64,000 nt of DNA from Azospirillum sp. TSH100. GTDB taxonomy: Bacteria > Pseudomonadota > Alphaproteobacteria > Azospirillales > Azospirillaceae. Made by a program: the position numbers and the translations under genes. The notes below the pieces were generated by a model. The model had not been told where the DNA came from and searched no databases. It saw nothing but the letters and a program-made list of their open reading frames with translations. The stretch is from NCBI RefSeq assembly GCF_004923295.1, contig NZ_CP039634.1, forward strand, positions 887,001-951,000, written 5' to 3'. Each line of letters opens with the position of its first letter. The first letter of the stretch is position 1. Below are positions 29,426 through 37,725 of the stretch, piece by piece.

Positions 29426-29805
29426 CGGATTGCCTGTGAAATCGTCATGCGGGGGAGTGGCCTTGGGGGTGGGGAGTGCCGGAGGGTCCGGCCGACGGCG
29501 GCTGGGGGCGGTGGAAGCCGCAACGCGGTCGCGTCGGATGGGCAGCGGGTGGCGCTTCGGCGAAGGCGCGCCAGGGCGTCCGGAAAATGGTCGCACGGGA
29601 GCGGATCGCTAGCCACCAGGCCCGGCTCAGGATCAGAGCGTCGGATCGGCAGATGTGGGCGTGGGAGGCCACGGGGCGAAAACCCCGTGGTCCTGACATG
29701 GTTATCGGATCGGCGGAGGCAAGTCAAACGAAAGCGAAACCCGCAAAGGTCGCGGATTCCGCTTTTTCCGAAGGATGATAGACCTGGGATTCACCGGCAC
29801 GCCGG
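29426..29805 (-). promoter_or_regulatory. rho leader/intergenic region
   Basis: These 380 bases between hemJ and rho hold no gene I can support. The plus strand is markedly G-rich at about 29450-29600, so the rho transcript leader is C-rich and G-poor, the composition of a rut site. A strong hairpin (29669-29676 with 29683-29690) lies nearer hemJ. Rho autoregulation by its own leader is known in E. coli; applying it here is inference. Confidence 0.5.
29731..29765 (-). terminator. Possible terminator after hemJ
   Basis: AAAGCG (29731-29736) pairs with CGCTTT (29760-29765), with an inner CCGC/GCGG pair. On the minus strand it is followed by CGTTTG; on the plus strand by TTCC after a T-run. Short and interrupted, hence moderate confidence. 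Confidence 0.4.
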
Positions 29806-30234
29806 TCAGAACGGCTTGACGATGACAAAGATGACGATGCCGATCATCAGCAGCGTCGGCACCTCGTTGGCGATGCGGTAGAAGCGTTGTGGACGCGTGT
29901 TGCGGTCCTCGGCGAACTCCCGGCGCCAGCGGGCCATCATCATGTGGCTGGCGGTCAGCAGCAGCACGAACAGCAGCTTGGCATGCAGCCAACCCTGCTT
30001 CATCCATTCCGGCGTCAGCAGGATCATGGTGATGCCGAACACATAGGACGCGATCATCGCCGGGTTCATGATGGCGCGCAGCAGGCGGCGTTCCATCACC
30101 TTGAAGGTCTCCGACGCCTCGGATCCGGCCACCACCTGGCAGTGGTAGACGAACAGGCGCGGCAGATAGAGCAGCCCCGCCATCCAGGCGATGATGCTGA
30201 TGACGTGCAGCGCCTTGATCCATTCGTACAGCAC
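29806..30234 (-). CDS. hemJ: Protoporphyrinogen oxidase HemJ
   Basis: HemJ oxidises protoporphyrinogen IX to protoporphyrin IX in the haem pathway of bacteria lacking HemG or HemY. The 142-aa four-helix membrane protein has the conserved His in WIKALHVISIIAWMAGL, then RRLLRAIMNPAM and WLHAKLLFVLLL. It lies between hemH and rho on the same strand, matching its role just before ferrochelatase. Confidence 0.93.
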   Translation of the reverse strand: MLYEWIKALHVISIIAWMAGLLYLPRLFVYHCQVVAGSEASETFKVMERRLLRAIMNPAMIASYVFGITMILLTPEWMKQGWLHAKLLFVLLLTASHMMMARWRREFAEDRNTRPQRFYRIANEVPTLLMIGIVIFVIVKPF

Positions 30235-30276
30235 CGGGCGTGTCCCCTCTTGTCTTTGCGGTTCGGCAATTGCGGT

Positions 30277-31383
30277 TCAGGACCGCGCCTGCGGGCAGCC
30301 GGAGAAGTTGGACGGGCAGATCCGGTCGCCCTTCTGCGAACAGATCGCCGCCTTGCCCGCGACAGTCTGCCGCACCAGTTTGGCCAGCCCATCGATGAAG
30401 CCGGGATGCACCCCCACCGTCGGCACGCGGGTGAAGTGCGGCACCCCCGCCTCCTTGGCGAGATGGCGGTATTCGACTTCGATCTCCACCAGTGTCTCGG
30501 AATGCTCCGAGACGAAGGCCATCGGCACCACAAGGATCGGCACGCCGTCCTGTCCGGCGCGGCGGATCTCGGCGTCGGTGCTGGGACCGATCCACTCCAT
30601 CGGACCGACGCGGCTCTGGTAACAGTTGATCCAGTCGAGATCGTCGATGCCCAGCGCCGCGGCGATGGATTCAGCGGTCCGCTCGCACTGCCACTGATAG
30701 GGGTCGCCAGCGGTCACCACCTTCTTCGGCAGCCCATGCGCGGAGAACAGGACGCGCGGCTTGCCATGGGCACTGGCCGCCTCGTAATGCGGGCGGATCA
30801 GGTCCGCCGTGCCGTCGATGAAGCCGGCCTGGGTCGGGTAACAGCACAACAGCTTCGTCGGCGCCGTCAGTCCGACGGTCCGCGCCGCCTCATGCCAAGC
30901 CTTGGCACTCGATGCGGTCGTGGTGGTGGAGAATTGCGGATAAAGCGGCAGCAGAACGACCAGATCCGGGGCGTAGGCCTTCACCCGGGCGGCCGTCTCG
31001 GCGCTCATCGGGTGCCAGTAGCGCATGGCGATGAAGACCTTGGTCTCCGCCCCCGCAACAGCCGGATCCGCGCCCAGCATGGCTTCCAGTGCCGCCGCCT
31101 GGGCTTCCGTGTTCTCCAGCAACGGCGACTTGCCGCCGAGCTGGGCATAGATCGCGGTCGCCGGCTTGGCCCGCCGTCCGCTGATCAGGCTTGCGATCAG
31201 GAAGCGGAACGGGTTCGGCAGCCGGATGATGGCCGGATCCGCGAACAGGTTGAACAGGAAGGGCCGCACCGCCTCCGGCGCATCGGGGCCGCCGAGGTTG
31301 AACAGCACGACGGCGACGCGCTGCGGCGAGCCGCCGGGGGCCGCATTGGTCGAGGCGGAGGTCTGGGGGAATTGCTGGCTCAT
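30277..31383 (-). CDS. hemH: Ferrochelatase
   Basis: HemH inserts Fe2+ into protoporphyrin IX. The 368-aa product has the N-terminal VAVVLFNLGGPDAPEAVRPFLF and the catalytic His in LFSAHGLPKKVV, with PTVGVHPGFIDGLAKLV near the C-terminus. A short N-terminal Ser/Ala extension precedes the core, and the C-terminus ends in a Cys-containing tail (CPQARS). It is downstream of hemE and upstream of hemJ. Confidence 0.97.
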   Translation of the reverse strand: MSQQFPQTSASTNAAPGGSPQRVAVVLFNLGGPDAPEAVRPFLFNLFADPAIIRLPNPFRFLIASLISGRRAKPATAIYAQLGGKSPLLENTEAQAAALEAMLGADPAVAGAETKVFIAMRYWHPMSAETAARVKAYAPDLVVLLPLYPQFSTTTTASSAKAWHEAARTVGLTAPTKLLCCYPTQAGFIDGTADLIRPHYEAASAHGKPRVLFSAHGLPKKVVTAGDPYQWQCERTAESIAAALGIDDLDWINCYQSRVGPMEWIGPSTDAEIRRAGQDGVPILVVPMAFVSEHSETLVEIEVEYRHLAKEAGVPHFTRVPTVGVHPGFIDGLAKLVRQTVAGKAAICSQKGDRICPSNFSGCPQARS

Positions 31384-31464
31384 GGTGCCCGCTAAACTGG
31401 AGCGTCGCCGCCGCTCTGTCCAGACCCCCGCCGTCGCTTTTTCAGCCGCTTAACAGTGATGGCC

Positions 31465-32547
31465 TCAGCCCTGCCCCGGCCAGTCCCGCAGGATGCGCGT
31501 CAGCGCCTCCACATGGGCCGGCGGGGTCGACTGGATGACGCCATGGCCCAGGTTGAACACGAAGGGTCCACCGGCCAACGCCGCCAGGATGTCGTGGGTC
31601 GCCGTCTCAAGCGCCTTGCCGCTGGCCGCCAGCATGATCGGATCGAGGTTTCCCTGCACCGGCAACCGCGTCTGGAGGGTCTGCGCCGCCCACACCGGCG
31701 GAACGGTGGTGTCGAGCCCGACGGCGTCCACCCCGGACCCGGCGACATACTCCTCATAGGCGTGGCCGGCGCCGCGCGGGAAGCCGATGACCGGCGTGTT
31801 CGGGTGCTTCGCCTTCACCAGTGCGACGATCCGCCGCGTCGGCTCGATCACCCAGCGGCGGAACTCGGCCACCGGCAGCACGCCGGCCCAGCTGTCGAAC
31901 AGCTGCACCGTCTCCGCCCCCGCCTCGATCTGGCGGCAGAGATAGTCGGCGGTCGCCTCGACGATCAGGTCGATCAGCTGACCGAATCCCGCCGGGTCGC
32001 CATATGCCCAGCGCTTGACATGGGCATACTCCTTTGAGCCCGCCCCTTCGACCATGTAGCAGGCGATGGTCCAGGGAGCCCCGGCAAAGCCGATCAGCGT
32101 CGTCTGCTCGGGAATCGCGGTGGAGAGCCGGCGCACCGTCTCGTAGACCGGCGCCAGCGTCTCGTGGAAGCGGTCGCGCGACAGGCGCTTCAGGTCCTCG
32201 ACGCTGCGGACCGGATCCAGCTTCGGCCCCTCCCCTTCCAGATAGGCCAGCGGCTGCCCCAGGGCATGCGGCACCACCAGGATGTCGGAGAACAGAATCG
32301 CCGCGTCCATGCCGTAGCGGCGCAGCGGCTGCAGGGTGACCTCGACCGCGAAGTCGGGATTGTAGCAGAGGTCGAGGAAGCTGCCCGCCTTGGCCCGCAG
32401 CTCGCGATACTCCGGCAGATAGCGCCCGGCCTGACGCATCAGCCAGAAGGGCGGACGCGACCGCACCTCTCCCGCCAGGGCGGCGAGCATCGGCTTCAGG
32501 GCAGGCTGGAAAGCCTGATTCTGGACGTCGGAGGTGGTGGCGGACAA
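31465..32547 (-). CDS. hemE: Uroporphyrinogen decarboxylase
   Basis: HemE decarboxylates uroporphyrinogen III to coproporphyrinogen III. The 360-aa product has [21 protein letters not shown] (given as family motif), the substrate-binding [15 protein letters not shown] and the C-terminal FNLGHGV. The ATG at 32547 opens right against the predicted origin, so its promoter must overlap the GANTC-rich end of oriC. Confidence 0.97.
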   Translation of the reverse strand: MSATTSDVQNQAFQPALKPMLAALAGEVRSRPPFWLMRQAGRYLPEYRELRAKAGSFLDLCYNPDFAVEVTLQPLRRYGMDAAILFSDILVVPHALGQPLAYLEGEGPKLDPVRSVEDLKRLSRDRFHETLAPVYETVRRLSTAIPEQTTLIGFAGAPWTIACYMVEGAGSKEYAHVKRWAYGDPAGFGQLIDLIVEATADYLCRQIEAGAETVQLFDSWAGVLPVAEFRRWVIEPTRRIVALVKAKHPNTPVIGFPRGAGHAYEEYVAGSGVDAVGLDTTVPPVWAAQTLQTRLPVQGNLDPIMLAASGKALETATHDILAALAGGPFVFNLGHGVIQSTPPAHVEALTRILRDWPGQG

Positions 32548-32569
32548 GGCGGTGCGTTCCTTGGATTGC

Positions 32570-32621
32570 GATTCTGGAATCTGAGTCCCTGCGATTCCAG
32601 CGCCGATTCCGCGCGGGATTC
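32570..32621. promoter_or_regulatory. GANTC cluster at the hemE side of oriC
   Basis: Six GANTC sites lie at 32570, 32577, 32583, 32593, 32605 and 32617 (first base of each). Five more are at 32713, 32722, 32776, 32829 and 32924. GANTC is the target of the cell-cycle methylase CcrM in alphaproteobacteria. CTGGAATC (32574-32581) and GATTCCAG (32593-32600) also form a perfect 8-bp inverted repeat. The hemE promoter presumably overlaps this stretch. Confidence 0.7.
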
Positions 32622-32641
32622 CGGGACGGGTTTATCCCCTC

Positions 32642-32663
32642 TTCTTCACTATATTTTTTAAAG
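32642..32663. other. AT-rich stretch, candidate DNA unwinding element
   Basis: TTCTTCACTATATTTTTTAA is the most AT-rich run in oriC and one of the most AT-rich in the window. It sits between the GANTC cluster and the first perfect DnaA box, the expected place for strand opening. Confidence 0.55.
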
Positions 32664-32728
32664 GGAGAAAGGAAGAGGATGAGGTGGATGGCTGTGGATA
32701 ACGGTGATCCCCGACTCAAGAGAATCTA

Positions 32729-32774
32729 TCCACAGATCCGGGAGCTTGTGCAGCCATGTGCGCGGATCTGTGGA
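32729..32774. repeat. Inverted pair of DnaA-box-containing arms in oriC
   Basis: TCCACAGATCC (32729-32739) and GGATCTGTGGA (32764-32774) are perfect 11-bp inverted repeats, 24 bases apart, each containing the CCACA core of a DnaA box. A third copy of the CCACAGATC unit is at 32965-32973. Confidence 0.7.
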
Positions 32775-33006
32775 CGATTCGGAGCACTACCGCCGGAAAC
32801 GGCGGAAATGCTATAGCTGGACGAACGGGAGTCCCGTGGATAACAGGGCGGACGGGGCCGGATCTTCCCAGCTTCCGAAGCGGTCGGCGGAGTTGTTCCG
32901 CCCTTGGCCGTAACGGGGAGGAGGAGTCCCCCAGCCGGGATGAAACGCAGGCGGATCCGGTTGTCCACAGATCTGGGCCGGGTTCTCCACAGAATGTTGG
33001 GGACGG

Positions 33007-33846
33007 ATGAAAGAGTTCCACCTACATCTCGTGTCCGATGCGACGGGCGAGACCATCAACAGCGTGGCGCGCGCCTGCGTCATCCAGTTCGACGATGTGC
33101 GGCCGATCGAGCATTTCTGGAATCTGGTGCGGACCGACCGCCAGCTCGACCTCGTGCTGGAGGGAATCCGGGACAATCACGGGCTGGTGATGTTCACGCT
33201 GGTCGACGAGACGCTGCGCCGCCGGCTCCAGGATTTCTGCCGCGAAATGCAGGTGCCCTGCATTCCCGTGCTCGATCCGCTCATCAACGCGCTCGCCGCC
33301 TTCCTGGGCGTGGAATCGCAGCGTCAGCCCGGCCGCCAGCATGTGCTGGACGCCGAGTATTTCAGCCGCATCGACGCCGTCGACTTCGCCCTGTCCCATG
33401 ACGACGGCCAGTCGAACTGGGACCTGCATGAGGCCGACGTGGTGCTGATCGGCGTGTCGCGCAGTTCCAAGACGCCGACCTGCATCTATCTGGCCAACCG
33501 CGGCATCAAGGCGGCCAACATCCCGCTGGTGCCCGGCAGCCCGCTGCCGGCGGAGCTGGATCTGCTGACCCGGCCGCTGATCGTCGGGTTGACCAAGGAT
33601 CCCGACCGGCTGGTGCAGATCCGCCGCAACCGGCTGAAGCTGCTGAACCAGGGCGAAGGCTCCAGTTATGCCGATCCCGAGGTGGTGCGCTCGGAGGTTC
33701 AGGAGGCGCGTCGCCTGTTCAGCCGGCGCGGCTGGCCGGTGATCGACGTCACCCGCCGCTCCATCGAAGAGACGGCGGCCGAGATCATGATGCTGCTCGC
33801 CCGCCGCCAGAGCGCCAAATTCAGTCCGGAAGGAAAGAAGACGTGA
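33007..33846 (+). CDS. ppsR: Pyruvate, phosphate dikinase regulatory protein (DUF299/RP001 family)
   Basis: The family comprises bifunctional serine/threonine kinases and P(i)-dependent phosphorylases that control PPDK or PEP synthase. The 279-aa product has the N-terminal FHLHLVSDATGETINSVAR, the P-loop-like LIGVSRSSKTPTCIYLANRG and the C-terminal WPVIDVTRRSIEETAAEI. A dikinase is not in this window, so PPDK versus PEP synthase cannot be decided. As RP001 homologue it marks the right edge of the origin. Confidence 0.93.
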   Translation: MKEFHLHLVSDATGETINSVARACVIQFDDVRPIEHFWNLVRTDRQLDLVLEGIRDNHGLVMFTLVDETLRRRLQDFCREMQVPCIPVLDPLINALAAFLGVESQRQPGRQHVLDAEYFSRIDAVDFALSHDDGQSNWDLHEADVVLIGVSRSSKTPTCIYLANRGIKAANIPLVPGSPLPAELDLLTRPLIVGLTKDPDRLVQIRRNRLKLLNQGEGSSYADPEVVRSEVQEARRLFSRRGWPVIDVTRRSIEETAAEIMMLLARRQSAKFSPEGKKT

Positions 33847-34457
33847 GCGCGCCGCTTCTGGTGCCCCAACTGGTTTTGGCGTCCGGTTCGCGCACGCGGG
33901 CGGCGATGCTGGAGCAGGCCGGCATCAACGCCATCCTCGACAAGCCGCTGGTCGACGAGGACGAGGTGAAGGCTGCCGGCCGGGCCGAGGGTGTCTCCGC
34001 CGACATCGTCGCCGAGGCCTTGGCCGAGTTGAAGGCGCAGCGCATCACCCGCCGCCATCCCGGCGCGCTGGTGATCGGCGCCGACCAGATGCTGGACTGC
34101 GAGGGGCGCTGGTTCGACAAGCCGGCCGACCGCTCCGCGGCGCGCGCCCAGCTGCTCGATCTGCGCGGTAAGACGCACCGGCTGGTCAGCTGTGCCGTGG
34201 TGGTGCGCGACGGTGAGCGGATCTGGCATAAGGTCGACAGCGCCCGGCTGACCATGCGCAACTTCTCCGAAGCCTTTCTCGACGAGTATCTCGATCGCGT
34301 CGGCAACGACGTGCTGCACTCGGTCGGCGCCTATCAGCTGGAAGGGCTGGGGGCGCAGCTGTTCCAGCGGGTCGAGGGCGACTTCTTCACCATCCTCGGG
34401 CTGCCGCTTCTGCCGCTGCTCGGGTTTCTGCGCGTGCATGGGGTGGGCAAGGAATGA
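33843..34457 (+). CDS. Maf-like nucleotide pyrophosphatase
   Basis: Maf proteins hydrolyse non-canonical or specific nucleoside triphosphates and can affect septum formation. The 204-aa product has LVLASGSRTRAAMLEQAG (ASxSxxR motif), VIGADQMLDCEGRWFDKP and the late GLGAQLFQRVEGDF. The GTG start overlaps the ppsR stop. The exact nucleotide specificity is not readable here. Confidence 0.9.
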   Translation: MSAPLLVPQLVLASGSRTRAAMLEQAGINAILDKPLVDEDEVKAAGRAEGVSADIVAEALAELKAQRITRRHPGALVIGADQMLDCEGRWFDKPADRSAARAQLLDLRGKTHRLVSCAVVVRDGERIWHKVDSARLTMRNFSEAFLDEYLDRVGNDVLHSVGAYQLEGLGAQLFQRVEGDFFTILGLPLLPLLGFLRVHGVGKE

Positions 34458-35335
34458 CGGCGCTGCATTTTATCAGCGGGAAGGCTAAAATTGCCGGTGT
34501 GATGGGTTGGCCGATCGGCCATTCGCGTTCCCCCCGGCTGCATGGCTTCTGGCTGCGGCAGTATGGGATCGATGGCGCCTATGTGCCGCTGGCAGTGGCG
34601 CCGGACTGTGCCGAACAGGCGATCCGCGCCCTGCCCGCCCTGGGCTTCCGTGGCTGCAACGTCACCGTCCCGCTGAAGGAGATCGCCTTCCGCACCGTCG
34701 ATCGGCTGGACGAAACGGCGCGGCGCATGGGGGCGGTCAACACGATCGTGGTGGCGGATGACGGCGCGCTGGTGGGTGGCAACACCGACGGCTTCGGCTT
34801 CATCGAGAATCTGCGTGCTGAGCAGCCTGACTGGACGGCGGAGCGTGGCCCGGCGGTGGTGATCGGGGCCGGCGGCGCCGCCCGCGCCGTGGTGGTCGCC
34901 CTGCTCGACGCCGGCGCGCCGGAGGTCAGACTGGTCAACCGCACCCGTGCCCGTGCCGAGGAGCTGGCGGCGGATCTGGCTGCGGTCGGTCTGAATGGCG
35001 ATGGGCTGAGCAGCGGCGTGACGGTGGTCGATTGGGTTTCACGTGAAACCGCCCTGGACGGTGTGTCCCTGCTGGTCAACACCACCACCCAGGGCATGGC
35101 CGGACAGCCGGCGCTGGACCTCAGCCTGCGCGCCCTGCCCGTCTCGGCGGTGGTCAACGACATCGTCTATGTGCCGTTGGAAACCCCGCTGCTCGCCGAA
35201 GCGAGGACGCGCGGCAATCCGGTGGCCGGCGGCATCGGCATGTTGCTGCATCAGGCCCGTCCGGGCTTCAAGGCCTGGTTCGGGATCGAACCGCAGGTGA
35301 CGCCGGAATTGACCCGTTACGTCCTGGAAGGTTGA
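34454..35335 (+). CDS. aroE: Shikimate dehydrogenase
   Basis: AroE reduces 3-dehydroshikimate with NADPH. The 293-aa product has the canonical GWPIGHSRSPRLHGFWL, catalytic Lys in NVTVPLKE, GNTDGFGF and the NADP loop VIGAGGAARAV, with GIGMLLHQARPGFKAWFG near the end. Its ATG overlaps the maf stop. A parS-like site at 35035-35050 is embedded in the coding sequence, encoding WVSRETAL in a region that varies in this family. Confidence 0.96.
   Translation: MTALHFISGKAKIAGVMGWPIGHSRSPRLHGFWLRQYGIDGAYVPLAVAPDCAEQAIRALPALGFRGCNVTVPLKEIAFRTVDRLDETARRMGAVNTIVVADDGALVGGNTDGFGFIENLRAEQPDWTAERGPAVVIGAGGAARAVVVALLDAGAPEVRLVNRTRARAEELAADLAAVGLNGDGLSSGVTVVDWVSRETALDGVSLLVNTTTQGMAGQPALDLSLRALPVSAVVNDIVYVPLETPLLAEARTRGNPVAGGIGMLLHQARPGFKAWFGIEPQVTPELTRYVLEG
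35035..35050. promoter_or_regulatory. parS-like site 2 inside aroE (14 of 16 bases)
   Basis: GGTTTCACGTGAAACC is a perfect 16-bp palindrome, differing from the consensus only in the two outermost bases. It lies 2 kb right of oriC. Confidence 0.75.
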
Positions 35336-35345
35336 GGCGCGGGCC

Positions 35346-35990
35346 ATGATCGTGCTGGGCCTGACCGGCTCCATCGGCATGGGCAAGAGCACCGCCGCCC
35401 GCATGCTGCAGGCGATGGGTGCTCCGGTATGCGATTCCGACGCGGTGGTCCATGGGCTGCTCGCCCGCGGCGGCCGGGCGGTGCCGGCGATCGACGCAGC
35501 TTTCCCCGGGGTGGTGGTCGACGGGGTGGTCAGCCGGCCGGCGCTGGGTGCTGCGGTGTTTCGTGACCCGGATGCGCTGAAACGCCTGGAAGCGATCCTG
35601 CACCCGATGGTCCAGGCGGCACAGCGCGACTTTCTTGTCCGTGCCGCCCGCTGTGGCGCCAGGATTGCCGTGCTGGACATCCCCTTGCTGTTCGAGACCA
35701 ATGGCCAGCGGCGGGTCGATGCGACCATCGTCGTCTCGGCTCCCTTCGCCGTCCAGCGCGCCCGTGTGCTGGCCCGGCCGGGCATGACGGCGGAGAAGTT
35801 CGCCGGCATCCTCGCCCGCCAGATGCCGGATCCGGAGAAGCGGCGGCGCGCCGACTATGTCGTGCCGACCGGCGCCGGTCGGCTGGTGACGCGGCGGGCG
35901 CTTCAGGGCATTGTGCGGGACGTGGTGCGGCGGCCGGGCAGGCATTGGCCGCCGCGCGGCTATCAACCAGGGCAGATCCATCATGCGTGA
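35346..35990 (+). CDS. coaE: Dephospho-CoA kinase
   Basis: CoaE phosphorylates the 3'-OH of dephospho-CoA, the last step of CoA synthesis. The 214-aa product has the P-loop GLTGSIGMGKST at the N-terminus, CDSDAVVHGLLA and VLDIPLLFET. It follows aroE by 10 bases and overlaps dnaQ by 8 bases, a conserved alphaproteobacterial order aroE-coaE-dnaQ. Confidence 0.95.
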   Translation: MIVLGLTGSIGMGKSTAARMLQAMGAPVCDSDAVVHGLLARGGRAVPAIDAAFPGVVVDGVVSRPALGAAVFRDPDALKRLEAILHPMVQAAQRDFLVRAARCGARIAVLDIPLLFETNGQRRVDATIVVSAPFAVQRARVLARPGMTAEKFAGILARQMPDPEKRRRADYVVPTGAGRLVTRRALQGIVRDVVRRPGRHWPPRGYQPGQIHHA

Positions 35991-36666
35991 AATCGTTCTC
36001 GACACTGAAACCACTGGCTTCAAGCCGGAGGAGGGTCACCGGCTGGTCGAGATCGGCTGCATCGAGCTGGTCAACCACCTCGCCACCGGCGAACGCTTTC
36101 ACGTCTATCTCAACCCCGAACGCGACATGCCGCCGGAAGCCTTCGCCGTCCACGGTCTGAGCAGCGAGTTCCTGGCCGACAAGCCGCTGTTCAACGACAT
36201 TGCCGGGGACTTCGTCGCTTTCATCGGCGACGCACCGTTGGTGATCCACAACGCCGCCTTCGACATGCACTTCCTGAACTGGGAGCTGAAGATCGCCGGC
36301 TATCCGGTGATGCCGAAGGACCGCGCCATCGACACGCTGCTGATGGCCCGGCAGAAGTTCCCCGGTTCGCCTGCCACCCTGGATGCGCTGTGCAAACGCT
36401 TCGGCGTCGACAACTCCAACCGCACCCTGCACGGCGCGCTGCTCGACGCGCAGCTGTTGGCCGAGGTCTATCTGGAGCTGCTGGGCGGCCGGCAGACCGG
36501 CCTGTCCTTTGCCGGCGGCCCGACGGCGAAGAGCGGCCCCACGGGCCCGGTCCGGATCGACCGCCCCTTCCGGGAAGCCCGCGTCTTCGCCGTCAGCGAC
36601 GAAGAAGCTGCGGCGCATGCGGAGATGCTGAAGAAGATCAAGAACCCGCTTTGGGCGGTGGAGTAA
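35983..36666 (+). CDS. dnaQ: DNA polymerase III epsilon subunit (proofreading exonuclease)
   Basis: DnaQ is the 3'-5' proofreading subunit of the replicase core. The 227-aa product has the DEDDh motifs: DTETTGF (Exo I), NAAFDMHFLNWEL (Exo II) and HGALLDAQLLAEVYLEL (Exo III with the His). The C-terminal segment (ending MLKKIKNPLWAVE) is where the alpha subunit binds in other DnaQs. It starts at ATG 35983, overlapping the coaE stop. Confidence 0.96.
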   Translation: MREIVLDTETTGFKPEEGHRLVEIGCIELVNHLATGERFHVYLNPERDMPPEAFAVHGLSSEFLADKPLFNDIAGDFVAFIGDAPLVIHNAAFDMHFLNWELKIAGYPVMPKDRAIDTLLMARQKFPGSPATLDALCKRFGVDNSNRTLHGALLDAQLLAEVYLELLGGRQTGLSFAGGPTAKSGPTGPVRIDRPFREARVFAVSDEEAAAHAEMLKKIKNPLWAVE

Positions 36667-36704
36667 GGGGGACGGATCCGGCACTCCGCCCCCAATCCAA
36701 AGTT

Positions 36705-37679
36705 CTAGGGCACGAGCACCGTCGACCCGGTCGTCGCCCGTGATTCCAGCGCCCGGTGCGCATCGGCGGTGTCCTTCAACGCAAAGCGTTGGTTGACCGT
36801 GAAGGTCACGCCGCCATTCTTCACCGCGTCGAACAGATCGGCGGCCGAGGCCATCAGATCTTCCCGCTTGGCGGTGTAGGTTGCCAGCGTCGGCCGGGTC
36901 ACATAGAGCGACCCCCTCGCCGCCAGCACCCCCAGATCCAGCGGTGCCGGCGCGCCCGAGGCGGCACCGAACAGCACCATCAGTCCGCGCGGTCGCAGAC
37001 AGTCCAGCCCCTTCAGGAAGGTCGTCTTGCCGACGCCGTCATAGACCACCGGCACGCCCTGCCCGTCCGTCAACTCCTTCACCCGTGCGACGAAGTCCTC
37101 GCGGGTGTAGTCGATGGTGTGATGGCAGCCATGGGCCTTGGCCAACTCGGCCTTCTCCTCCGACCCGACGGTGCCGATCACGATGGCGCCGAGATGCCAC
37201 GCCCAGGAGCACAGCAGCAGCCCAACCCCACCGGCGGCGGCCTGGACCAGGATGGTGTCGCCGGGCTGCACGACATAGGTGCTGCGCAGCAGATACTGTG
37301 CGGTCAATCCTTGGAGCAGCGTGGCCGCCGTCGCCTGCTCGTCGAGCCAGCTCGGCAGCGGCACCAGCCGGTCGGCGGCGATCAGCCGGCTCTCGGCATA
37401 GGCGCCGATCGACATGGCATAGCCGACGCGGTCACCGGCCTTCAGCGTGGTGACGTCCGGGCCCAGCGCCTCGACCACGCCGGTGCCGGCCATGCCGATC
37501 ACCGCCGGCAGATCCGGCAGCTTGTAGGCGCCGGAGCGGTGATAGGTGTCGATGTAGTTCAGCCCGACCGCGGTCTGGCGGATGCGCACCTGTCCCGGAC
37601 CGGGCTCTCCCACCTCGATCTCGTCCCAGCGCAGAACCTCCGGCCCGCCGTGCTCATGGATGCGGATCGCGTGAACCAT
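36705..37679 (-). CDS. qor: Quinone oxidoreductase (zinc-free MDR family)
   Basis: The 324-aa NADPH-dependent quinone reductase is of the Qor type. It has an N-terminal GroES-like fold (ETHGGPEV-equivalent IHEHGGPEVLRW; VGLNYIDTYHRSG) and the Rossmann motif VQAAAGGVGLLLCSWA. The Cys ligands of zinc-containing relatives are absent. The ATG at 37679 gives MVHAIRIHEHGG, the normal start; the frame is open 78 bases further upstream. Confidence 0.93.
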   Translation of the reverse strand: MVHAIRIHEHGGPEVLRWDEIEVGEPGPGQVRIRQTAVGLNYIDTYHRSGAYKLPDLPAVIGMAGTGVVEALGPDVTTLKAGDRVGYAMSIGAYAESRLIAADRLVPLPSWLDEQATAATLLQGLTAQYLLRSTYVVQPGDTILVQAAAGGVGLLLCSWAWHLGAIVIGTVGSEEKAELAKAHGCHHTIDYTREDFVARVKELTDGQGVPVVYDGVGKTTFLKGLDCLRPRGLMVLFGAASGAPAPLDLGVLAARGSLYVTRPTLATYTAKREDLMASAADLFDAVKNGGVTFTVNQRFALKDTADAHRALESRATTGSTVLVP

Positions 37680-37725
37680 GGTGGTTGGTTTCCCTTGTCG
37701 TTGATCGTTGACTGTCGCTCGGGCC

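Larger units (their letters stand above)
32548..33006. other. Predicted chromosomal replication origin (oriC)
   Basis: This is the 459-base gene-free interval between divergent hemE (minus) and ppsR/RP001 (plus). It contains a perfect DnaA box TGTGGATAA (32693-32701). Four one-mismatch boxes lie at 32726-32734 (CTATCCACA), 32835-32843 (CGTGGATAA), 32961-32969 (TTGTCCACA) and 32983-32991 (TTCTCCACA), and a weaker one at 32769-32777. An AT-rich stretch lies at about 32642-32663. In Caulobacter and Rickettsia the origin lies between hemE and the RP001 homologue, the same pair as here. Confidence 0.85.
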
